From assembly GCA_029339505.1 (NCBI GenBank), contig JAQISU010000109.1, positions 1,144,001-1,208,000 on the forward strand: 64,000 nt of DNA, read 5' to 3'. The DNA comes from Unio delphinus. Lineage: Eukaryota > Mollusca > Bivalvia > Unionida > Unionidae. The translations under genes and the position numbers were made by a program. Each line of letters starts with the position of its first letter. The first letter of the stretch is position 1. The notes beneath the pieces were generated by a model. That model was given only the letters and a program-made list of their open reading frames with translations, had not been told where the DNA came from and made no database searches. This document shows, in pieces, positions 8,736 through 16,841 of the stretch.

Positions 8736-9801
8736 TTAATCGCTATGATACCCATTTGCTAACTCGTCAATGAAATCTCGATAGGTTTTGATATCCATGA
8801 TACCGCCGGCAAATAACCGTCTACAGATATCAGCTGCTTCATTAATTATTTCTGGAGAGCTATTTCCAGCTCGTTTTCCTCCGATGAGAACATCTAATCG
8901 TGATATATCATTGATAACACTATCAGGACAAGTGTTTCCAATCCTTGGATTTCCTAATCCACTTCCGCTATAACCAGTTGCTTCATCTAGTTTGTCTGTA
9001 TCCGTGGTTTGTAAATAATCAAGAGTATCATCATCATCATCATCAGGTGGTAGTTGTTGTTTTTTTTGTCTCCGTGTTGGTGTTTGACGTCGTTCTTCTA
9101 AATCATCATCATCATCAGGTGGTAGTTGTTGTTTTTTTTTGTCTTCTTGTTTGTCTACGTGTTGGTGTTTGACGTTTTAGTTCTTGCCGTTCTTCTATTT
9201 CTCGTTGTCGCTCTTCTATTTGTTCTCTTTTATAATTACTAATTCCCCTTTGAAATTCCTTGTATCCTATCTCATCCTTATTCAAACGACCAATCCCTTT
9301 ATTTAGTTTATACAAATAATCGAACCAATCATTACTTGATATTCTATCATTCTTATACTCGTCCTTTAAAAAATCTTTTTTTGAATTATAACTTTGAGCA
9401 GCAAAATTACCAAAGGCTTGATAATCCTTTGATTTCAATAATTCAAATTTTTTTATTACTATTTTAGCATGATCAGTAAATTTATTCAACAGAGAAACAG
9501 TCGTTTTTTTCGGATCAGTTTGTTCAGTTTGTTCAGTTTTCGCTGCTAGTTTTTCAAGTACAGAAATAAGACCCTCTTCCTTTCTCTTACCGTCAGGATC
9601 ATCTCCCAGTATAGCACGCTCTACCCCCTTCGTTGCTGTGGTTACTGGTTTAAACAATTCTTCAGACCCCAGAGCAAAATCAGTTTGTAAACTCTGTCGT
9701 TGTTGCAGTTTATTTCTTACAGAGTCACGAATTGGTATAAATTTCTTAATTGCATCTAGTCGTTCACGAGCCAATCGGGTTGTTAATGCTTCATTGACCA
9801 T
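8736..9801 (-). pseudogene. Acidic/basic-tailed structural-like protein, frameshifted at an A9 run
   Basis: The open frame from ATG 9801 gives 228 aa: a helical N-terminus, charged coiled-coil-like stretches (QIEERQREIEERQELKRQ) and a basic RRQTRRQKK tail, stopping at 9115 just after a nine-A run (9140-9132). Downstream another frame continues without stops to TAA at 8736. It encodes an Asp-run, a second RRQ-type module, then a neutral domain ending FIDELANGYHSD. The second copy of the 72-bp module has eight A instead of nine (9067-9060) and reads straight through, so the first copy carries an extra A relative to its own duplicate. Total length would be near 354 codons. The function is unknown; it heads the virion gene block and has a candidate promoter motif at 9818-9830, so a structural role is likely. 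Confidence 0.6.
9036..9180 (-). repeat. 72-bp duplicated module with Asp-codon run
   Basis: aggtggtagttgttg occurs at 9045 and 9117 (72 bp apart), each next to a run of (atc)n on the + strand that encodes poly-Asp. The copies differ in their A-run (A8 versus A9 on the minus strand), which is the site of the frame change. Confidence 0.85.
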
Positions 9802-10167
9802 TATTTGAAATCAGAAACCATTTTTCAATTGTAAAACACTTTTTCAATCCCGACCTAACACCATCGTGCAACTCCTTTTTTGACATCAGTGACATGTCGG
9901 ATGATTTTTAACACGGTCATGGAAGTGTTATTTCATCGTGAGACACCTTCTATCACTGATGGAGAAAGTGTGGAAATTGTATATAAAATAATTAATACCA
10001 CAGTTTCTCCACTTTTTTGACATCAATCTGACACATCGTCCATCGATTTTTGACATCCCCCTTGAGGGTCGGCTAAAAAAATGATATGGTCGGAATGATA
10101 AATGGTAAGTCACAATCAAAAAATGATAAATGGTCGGGCAATCAAAAAATGATTAATGGTCGGGCAA
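9802..10167. other. Non-coding spacer between the two leftward gene blocks
   Basis: No convincing gene here. It contains two copies of a cttttttgacatca element (near 9871 and 10013), each followed by a variant of gtgacatgtcg/tgacacatcg; a TATA-like ttgtatataaaataatt near 9976; and three partial copies of a 26-bp repeat (aatcaaaaaatgataaatgg type) at 10114, 10140 and 10166. It is the longest gene-free stretch of the element outside the TIRs. Candidate roles are promoter of the virion block or a replication or packaging signal; these are inference only. Confidence 0.6.
9818..9830 (-). promoter_or_regulatory. Candidate late promoter motif AATTGAAAAATGG
   Basis: It lies 16 nt before ATG 9801, at the head of the virion block. 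A weaker second copy (GATTGAAAAAG) is at about 9839-9849. Confidence 0.4.
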
Positions 10168-10569
10168 TCAAAATTGTTCATTTTCTTGAATTAATGCTCG
10201 TAGGTTTCTAATTTTAGAGTTGACTTCTTTTTTCAATTCGTATTCGTTACCTAATTCTTTTCGTATTCCCTCTACGATAGTATACAACGGAACGAACACA
10301 CTGATGTCACTGGAAAATGAAAGAGAGTCTTTAATAGAATTCTGAATTTTTTTGATGAGTGCATATTTCTTGGGTAGCATATATTTGTTAGTGCTAACCC
10401 CGTATTCTATATCCTGAAAATCAGACACAATTTGATCAGGATTTAATCCATCTGATAGTTTGATATCCTGATTTTTCAATTTTGCTATTTCAACTATGAT
10501 GCTATTCATGTTTTCAGAATTCATTATTCTATAAGAATGACATATCTCTAATTGGAAATTATGACGCAT
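10168..10569 (-). CDS. Unknown hydrophilic protein
   Basis: A 133-aa predicted protein, alpha-helical and charged, with no membrane segment and no motif I recognise. Its ATG at 10569 shares its A with the stop codon of the upstream endonuclease gene (TAATG arrangement). The later Met16 (10524) is an equally good start. It ends in the 26-bp repeat zone of the spacer. Its placement in a compact leftward cluster supports a real gene; no function is proposed. Confidence 0.5.
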   Translation of the reverse strand: MRHNFQLEICHSYRIMNSENMNSIIVEIAKLKNQDIKLSDGLNPDQIVSDFQDIEYGVSTNKYMLPKKYALIKKIQNSIKDSLSFSSDISVFVPLYTIVEGIRKELGNEYELKKEVNSKIRNLRALIQENEQF

Positions 10570-11063
10570 TAGACATAACTAAATTGAACTTTTTGCCCTG
10601 TCTTTTTTGAAATAGCCGATCGATAAATCCTCCCTGCAACTTTTTGAACAGAAGTCGGACAAATATCGAAGTGCCTACCGGCTTCATTCATAGATGAAAA
10701 TATTTTTTCTTCATTAGTTATTGTATTCAAAGATGTCACAGGTCTCTTCCCAACCGTTTTGCAAGTGCCAGCTCTTCCTCGTTTGGAATTCTCACTCAGT
10801 GTGATAGCCTGCAGATTTGATACAGAATTATTCTTTGGATTAGAATCCTTGTGATAAATAACAAAACCATCTTTGATCAAACCATAATGACATTCATACA
10901 CGAAACGATGATTGAGATAAGTTTTCTTTCCAGCGCCAAACATCAAGTACCCGTGATTATTCACAACACCAACTGATTTCTTTAGTCTACGGTTTCTGAC
11001 AGTACCATCACTGGATGCTTCATAATTTGTAATCACTGGATGCTGTCTGAATTCTTGGTTCAT
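10569..11063 (-). CDS. HNH homing-type endonuclease with NUMOD domains
   Basis: A 164-aa protein. Residues 1-35 fit a NUMOD4-type opening (HPVITNYEASSDGTVRNRR). Residues ~45-95 fit an HNH_3 nuclease core: HRFVYECHYGLIKDGFVIYH, then KDSNPKNNSVSNL (His, Asn and His positions of the beta-beta-alpha metal fold). Residues ~105-150 resemble a NUMOD1/helix-turn-helix DNA-binding repeat (EEKIFSSMNEAGRHFDICPT). Such free-standing nucleases are common in phages and large DNA viruses and mobilise themselves by cutting cognate sites. Here it lies in the accessory cluster, 10 bp from the Cys-rich gene and overlapping the next ATG. It may be a selfish passenger or a recruited nuclease. Confidence 0.85.
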   Translation of the reverse strand: MNQEFRQHPVITNYEASSDGTVRNRRLKKSVGVVNNHGYLMFGAGKKTYLNHRFVYECHYGLIKDGFVIYHKDSNPKNNSVSNLQAITLSENSKRGRAGTCKTVGKRPVTSLNTITNEEKIFSSMNEAGRHFDICPTSVQKVAGRIYRSAISKKTGQKVQFSYV

Positions 11064-11073
11064 ATATACTATT

Positions 11074-11469
11074 CTATTGTTTGTCTAATTCAGTGTTTGG
11101 TTCAATAATTACATCACTGGAAAATCTTTCGATGTAGTCTTGCGGGGTTCTTATGATTTTATCCTTGATGTTGTCAGGGTCAAGGGCTTTTTCAGGGTCA
11201 TAATTTCTGATGGATTGTCCATTTTTTATTCTTTTATCATAATAACGCTTCAATTCCCTATATCGCTTACCACCACAGTCAATACACAATTGTGATCTTC
11301 CTTTGACCCCAACCCCACATCGAATACAGGGTAACGGACCAAGACTTCCACGTCGAAAACTTTGCATATGATACCTACAGTATTCATTTTTTCTGCATGA
11401 TTTGTTACACGGGGTTACATTTCCCATCATGAGCCATTTGCAGTGATTTATTATACATAAAACTTTCAT
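11074..11469 (-). CDS. Cys-rich putative zinc-binding protein
   Basis: A 131-aa protein with many Cys/His residues in the first 70 positions: C5, H9/C10, C21, C25, C31, H34, then the paired CIRCG...LCIDCGGKRYRE knuckle, which looks like a small zinc ribbon followed by a basic helix. The C-terminal half is hydrophilic. The family is not recognised; a DNA-binding regulator or nuclease accessory is possible. Its start is divergent from the polymerase gene with only 24 bp between them (11470-11493), containing tatata on the + strand, so a shared promoter would have to be very compact or lie inside the coding parts. Confidence 0.55.
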   Translation of the reverse strand: MKVLCIINHCKWLMMGNVTPCNKSCRKNEYCRYHMQSFRRGSLGPLPCIRCGVGVKGRSQLCIDCGGKRYRELKRYYDKRIKNGQSIRNYDPEKALDPDNIKDKIIRTPQDYIERFSSDVIIEPNTELDKQ

Positions 11470-11540
11470 TTAAATGTTTGTTTTTTATATAGCATGAAGG
11501 AGTTCAAGAGATTGACTTCGAAAAATGCTAAATTCAATGC

Positions 11541-11931
11541 TGATAGAGAGTTCAAGAGATTATTGAAAATCAATCCTAGATTTAATCTCGATAGACCAAA
11601 AAAACGTCAAAAACGTCCAAGAGACGGAAACATGAAGGAGTTTAAGAGATTATTAAAAATCAATCCTAGATTTAATCTCGATAGACCCAAAAAACGTAAC
11701 AAACGTCCAAGAGACGGAAACAAACGTAACAAACGTCCAAGAGACGGAAACATGAAAGAGTTTAAGAGATTATTAAAAATCAATCCTAAATTTAATATCG
11801 ATAAACCCAAAAAACGTAACAAACGTCCAATAGACGGAAACATGAAAGAGTTTAAGAGATTATTGAAAATCAATCCTAGATTTAATCGCGATAGACCCAA
11901 AAAACGTAACAAACGTCCAAGAGACGGAAAC
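11541..11931 (+). repeat. In-frame 90-bp tandem repeats at the polymerase N-terminus
   Basis: Four units of 30 codons (core EFKRLLKINPRFNLDRPKKR) whose Met codons fall at 11632, 11752, 11842 and 11932. The second unit carries an extra 30-bp sub-duplication (KRNKRPRDGN), hence spacings of 120, 90 and 90 bp. The units are strongly basic (RPKKRNKRPRDGN) and look like nuclear-localisation or DNA-binding patches. Every unit starts with ATG, so the real translation start is ambiguous. Confidence 0.9.
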
Positions 11932-13446
11932 ATGAGATCATCATGGAAGGATGCTCAATTCAATCTTGATATAGTTTCTAATACACCCAAGAATAAAATT
12001 CTTGATAAACCCATCAGAGACTGTTTTAATGAATTCAAGCGTGATGGAGCATCTTATTGCTGGTCAACATTTCGAATTGATGGTGTTGTTGACGCTACCA
12101 TGAATGATGAAAAGGCAGCAGTGATCATTTCACGTGTTGGGGAAAAAAGTCATTTTTTCCGAATCAAATTCATTATCCGTGAGAATGGCAAATGGATTAT
12201 TAAGGATAAATTTGAACCCATTCTCAAGGGCAAAAAAACTGTCACCGTGAATCAGGATTCAAAACCGGGAATTTTGACTGGAATTGATAAACCCTACTAC
12301 GAAAGGTCTTATCCTGTAACAGCAGTTGTTTACGGGATCTATCCGCTCAATGAAAAACCTGATATTTCAAAACTAGCACCCATGAAATATTCGACAGGGC
12401 TCAATTGTGTAGCAGAACGAATAATAGAACACTTCACAAATGCGTCCCGGGGGAATAAACTCACTGATCTAAGACGAAAAAAAATAACCGAGTGGGAGTT
12501 CACGGTAAAAGAGCATGGAGCAACAATTCAGGATATAACTAAATTAGAAACATCATTAAGATTTCCAATATCGGTAAGGACAATCACCGGTGAAGTATTA
12601 AAAGAACCGAAATATCAATCAAAAAAAGGAAACCCCATTGAAATTATTGATCATAACGCGCACGCGTGGTCATCTGCAGTAACAATATTCCCACGGGATA
12701 GAACCGTAAAATATCTATCCCAAACCGAAGAGTTTTTTTCAGAGCAGAAATTATTTGATGCTATTTACCATTTGAGTAAAAACGATCCTGTTTCAGCGTG
12801 GCTATTTCATAGTAATTCAGACGAGGAATGCAGATTTGATCAGTTTGTAAGGCCCAACGGAGAATTATACCGTACTGAAGAACTGCAGAATCAAATGAAA
12901 CAACTAGCTAGTGAGTTTTCTGAGGACGGAGAAGAAGACGATCAATTATTAGCAAACTGTTTTACAGTACCATCCATTGCAGCACATTTTGCTAGAAAGA
13001 AAAACGCGTGGAAACCAACACGAAGTGAGTTTTTATCAGATGTCAAATTATCCTGTCTTGAATACAGCCACGGCGGATTATGGAACACAAAATACACCGC
13101 TGATACCGTTATTTCCGTTGATATGATTGCGTGTTATCCAGGAAGTTTTCTTGGGTATGGAGAATGTGAAAAATATTTCAAACGATTTGGACACCCTACT
13201 CACGAAATGACCCGTGTTGCTATTAATGGACCACTTCCTGATTTTGATTTAACCGGATTCGCTTGTGTGGTATCATTTGAAATGGCTGAAGGACTTCATC
13301 CGTGTAGTTATCTTTGGATTGGTAAACACATGTCTGAAAAACACTGGATGCCAATAGTGTTGTTACGGTATATGCTTGATTGTAAGATGTTAAAATCATT
13401 AATTGTCAGTGAAGCAATTATATCCTATCGGGCACAGAAATCAGTC

Positions 13447-13449
13447 TGA
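13447..13449 (+). other. In-frame TGA inside the polymerase gene
   Basis: The frame starting at 11494 and the frame of the downstream 13525-15177 part are the same (offset 2031 = 677 codons), and TGA at codon 652 is the only stop between them. No shift is involved, so this is a point nonsense change or a recoded codon rather than an indel. Confidence 0.95.
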
Positions 13450-15354
13450 TTCCCACAACCTGATCTAGAAAAAATAATTAGCGAAGAGCGAAAACTGTTT
13501 CCTGATTTTAATGAACAACAAATCATGGATTGGTCCAGACAGTTATTTGAAATCAGAAACAATGAAGCAAAAAATCTTGGACGAAGAATAATCGGTAAAT
13601 TTACCCAAGGTGGCAAAGATGATAATACGAAATATTCTTCACGATTGATTATAGACAACGCTGAATACGATTTTGTAATGGCGGATTTAACGAATAAGGG
13701 CCTATATGTCAATCGTAAGGACGCATTTATGTCCGATGGAACCAAATTGGGTACAATTGTTACCTACAATGATGGATACCATCCGCAGTACACACATTTG
13801 AGAGCTTCTATGCTCGGTTATGCTTCTATCAATCTGTTTTCAATGATCAATAGATTTCCTACCACCGCAGTTAGAGTTGCTACTGACTCATTTTACATAA
13901 ATAGCAAAATGGCTGATTTTAAGGCTACTGGCAACGAGAAATGGGGATCATGGAGAATTAAGAAAGAAATGATTCATGATTATATTCCATCAGCAGATGT
14001 TACCATTGAAAATAATTACTTAGAAAGCAATCAGTGTTCAGAATTTTCTAGTGCACCACCGATTTCTGATCCAATATGCCTGTATAAAACAGTTTATTTA
14101 AACGGCTGTGGTGGGTCAGGAAAAACAACCCGGGCAATTGAGTTATTTCGTGTTTCCAATCCAAACATGATTGTGCTAACACCAACTCATAGACTTGCAA
14201 GAGAAATGATACAGAGAGGGGTAAATGCCTGCACTTATCACAGCTTTTTCCGATGGAAGGGAGATAAATGGACTCCTGAGCGCATGGGAGAGAAATTTAT
14301 TCCTGAAATCATGATTTGGGATGAAATAGACACAGTGTCCGAAGATGTCTTAAAAATATTTCTTGAGTGGTTGTTATTGAAGAATACAAAAGTCGTCATG
14401 TGCGGTGATCACGAGCAACCACCACCATTTGTCGGTGCATCCCCCCATGAATGGCTAAAGGGTTTTGTAGACTATTATGAAGAAATTGATACCGATCATA
14501 GATCACTTGATGAAAAATTAAAAGAATTGAAGAAACTAATTAGATTACAACCGGATAGAATCCAGTGTGAAATAACCCGTGAAATAATTTCGGAAACTCC
14601 CATGAATGAGTTTTGGGAAATGTGGAGACCAAACGATTTAATCATTGCAAGTAGAAAAATAGTCAGGGACACACTTCAGATGAAGTTATTTGAATTGCAT
14701 AAACAAAAATTTGCAACACTTCCAGTGCCTCTTTGTTATAGGCCATCGGATACGCGAAAACAGAACATCGAAGTTGATATTCCAGGACAAAGTGAAAAAC
14801 AGAATTTAGTATTAAATGATATTGTGCTGGTTGATATCAATGTTGTTGAAGATGCATTGCGTGCTAATAAATCCCCGTGGACGCTAGGTTATGCAGCGAC
14901 GATACATTCTTCACAGGGATTGACTATATCGGATACAACTCTTTGGATGGTAGATAATCGCATAGAATGGTCGAATTTAGTCTATCTCGCAGTGTCTAGA
15001 GTACGAAAAATAAATCAACTTCGAAGAATTGTCCTGACAGAGTCAGGCGATGATGAAATCATTGGCGATGATGAAATCATTGGTGACGATAATGATATTA
15101 TTGATAAAAAAAACTCTCCGGTTACAAACAACAGGACAAAAAAAAACAACGAGAATTTGATATTGATGCTGAATTAATAATCACTTTGAAGAAACAACAG
15201 AATAATCACTGCGCGAGTTGCAATTGTATAATGCGTTGGCAGTATTCGGATAAGGATCCTCGCCAATTCACCGTAGACAGAAAAAATAACAATCTCGGTC
15301 ATGTCAGAAATAATGTGATGTTGACTTGTCTTGAGTGCAATAGACGCAAGGGTT

Positions 15355-16320
15355 CTAGTTAAGACCATGCGGTGGTAATTGAGTATCGTCAGGAATTACT
15401 TGTAGTTGTTGTCTAGTAAACCCACGCTGAGGGGCAGTTGAATCCAGTTTATAGATTGGAGGTCTACCCGTAGATCGTGTTATACTAGATATCTTATGCG
15501 TAGTGACACTCCAAATAGGATCAGTAGCCCTTTTTGTACCACCCTCAAGCTCTCCTGGTTCATATAAATACCTCACAATGACATTACTACCAAGAATTGG
15601 TTCTTTGAAATCTTTTTGTGGTTTTTCAGGTATCGACTTCTTTTTAATCGCGTTGATAGGTTTCATGTTGATGGTTCTAGTAATCTCGTTATTCAGTGCG
15701 GTAACTACACCTGGTAATCTCTTAACCCATTCACGGGATCTTTTTTCTTGGATGAATTCTTTTGCATATTGATATCCAAATAACCGCTCAGCAAGAATCC
15801 GATTAAATCGTTCTACAATGGCCTGATCACGATGCAGTGCAGTATGCCCTCGTCTGATAGCGACATTGTGATATTTCATTGTAGATAACACTGCACCCTG
15901 AAATTCCTTGCCCGGGTCAACTTGTAACAGATTTGGCCAGTGCAGAGGACTCCTTCGATAAATCCTTTCAAATGCAGAAGCGACTTCAGTGGCTGATTTT
16001 GTTTTTAACGGTTCTGCTTCTTTGTATCGACTTGCAATATCAACTACAGTTAACGCATATTTGTAACCACGATCATGTGGCAGAAATAATATATCAGCCT
16101 GATGAACTTCATTGGGTCCGGTTACATCAAAATGCGAGAATTGAATTTGTTTAGGCGGTGGTAGATAAATTTGCCATAGTGCCTGTTTGGATAACCAATG
16201 AGCCGCAGTGGTTTTTCTCACTTTTGCGGCGCTAGCGAGTTTACTGATTGCAGCGTTACCCTTCCAGTATCCTCTTGGGGAATAGTAAATAGATTCCATG
16301 CTGCTATTAATTACCAGCAC
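15355..16320 (-). CDS. int: Polinton integrase (DDE/RVE family)
   Basis: A 321-aa retroviral-type integrase. The N-terminal helical part (ISKLASAAKVRKTTAAHWLS) precedes the catalytic core: Asp76 in HQADILFLPH, Asp135 in LLQVDPGKEF and Glu170 in HRDQAIVERFNR. That is D-58-D-34-E in intervening residues (DD35E spacing by the usual count). The C-terminal region (PILGSNVIVRYLYEPGELEG, WSVTTHKI) is the SH3-like DNA-binding part. It inserts the element and makes the short target duplication seen at the ends. The first Met (16320) overlaps the stop of the PLA2 gene (16307-16309); Met8 at 16299, 7 nt beyond that stop, is the more likely start. The 3' end overlaps the HNH end of the polymerase gene (convergent). 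The frame is intact. Confidence 0.95.
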   Translation of the reverse strand: MLVINSSMESIYYSPRGYWKGNAAISKLASAAKVRKTTAAHWLSKQALWQIYLPPPKQIQFSHFDVTGPNEVHQADILFLPHDRGYKYALTVVDIASRYKEAEPLKTKSATEVASAFERIYRRSPLHWPNLLQVDPGKEFQGAVLSTMKYHNVAIRRGHTALHRDQAIVERFNRILAERLFGYQYAKEFIQEKRSREWVKRLPGVVTALNNEITRTINMKPINAIKKKSIPEKPQKDFKEPILGSNVIVRYLYEPGELEGGTKRATDPIWSVTTHKISSITRSTGRPPIYKLDSTAPQRGFTRQQLQVIPDDTQLPPHGLN

Positions 16321-16836
16321 CTAACATCAATTTACTTTTCATTGCCGATTTTATCAAAAAGGAGGCCAATTTTTCTTTGAAGGATTTATCAGTGATAGAA
16401 TTCAACGCATGAATTAATTTCACATCTGCTAGATGCCTGTGTTGCAAATTGCTGCTTTTATAAGCAACATCATGAAGGTGACAGGCCTTATCAATAGCGT
16501 TTATTGGTTCCTCACCGGGTCGGGGCTGATTTTGATCATTGAGTCTGATATCAAGTCTTGTTCCCGGTCCACAATAACTATACCCTGGAAGGTGTTTTTC
16601 TCCGGGGTATTTCCCCCATGGGGTTCCAGGGAGTTTTGCTAATTTGGCAGCGATATCACCTCCTCGTTTGTTTTTAAAGGTTCCTTGGGTTCCTTGGGTT
16701 TAGAAACAAATCTAAATTTCTTTGTACTACACTGTACGCATTTACCAGAAAGCGCTGATCGGTTATTTTTAGTTGTAATCGTCGTCAAGTCATCTGTGCC
16801 AGTATGCGCCTTACACTTCACGCAATATAGATCCAT
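16307..16836 (-). pseudogene. Zinc-ribbon (DUF5679-like) plus phospholipase-A2-like protein, frame change between domains
   Basis: The ATG at 16836 opens a 65-aa frame (to 16639): MDLYCVKCKAHTG, TKNNRSALSGKCVQCSTKKF, a four-Cys zinc ribbon like DUF5679. In the -1 frame, from about 16678 down to TAA at 16307, follows a phospholipase-A2-like domain of the parvovirus-VP1 type: HLPGYSYCGPGTRLD (calcium-loop-like CGPG), EEPINAIDKACHLHDVAY (catalytic His-Asp pair) and ADVKLIHALNSI. As I remember, adintoviruses carry both domains in one frame; here they meet at TTTAAAA (16678-16672), which has the phase of a -1 slippery heptamer. The PLA2 part would help the particle escape endosomal membranes; the zinc ribbon is of unknown role. 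It is divergent from the ATPase, with only 5 bp between start codons. Confidence 0.75.
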
Positions 16837-16841
16837 AATTT

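Larger units (their letters stand above)
11494..15362 (+). pseudogene. polB: DNA polymerase B-SF1 helicase-HNH protein, broken by a TGA and a frame change
   Basis: One long gene. The N-terminal 150 aa are basic repeats. Polymerase motifs follow: SVDMIACYPGSFLGYGECEK (motif A, Asp543), IIGKFTQGGK, YTHLRASMLGYASINLFSMI (motif B) and VATDSFYI (motif C, ~residue 796). Then comes an SF1 helicase: Walker A NGCGGSGKTT (~871), Walker B MIWDEID, GDHEQPPP, TIHSSQGLT and YLAVSRVRK. The polymerase frame ends at 15177. The frame one base back continues to TAA at 15360-15362 and encodes a C-terminal HNH module (HCASC...VDR...GHVRNN...LTCLECNRRKG). An in-frame TGA at 13447-13449 splits the polymerase between motifs A and B, where relatives tend to have an aromatic residue. 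The second break is at the nine-A run 15138-15146. It replicates the element. Its 3' end overlaps the integrase gene by 8 bp. Confidence 0.9.

Noticed and set aside
11607..11933. Open frame of 108 codons opposite the polymerase N-terminus
   Set aside because: It is the mirror of the 90-bp in-frame repeats; a tandem repeat with unit length divisible by three keeps several frames open.
15355..16320. Retrovirus or LTR retrotransposon
   Set aside because: The integrase is of retroviral type, but there is no gag, protease-RT polyprotein or LTR; neighbours and TIRs define a Polinton.
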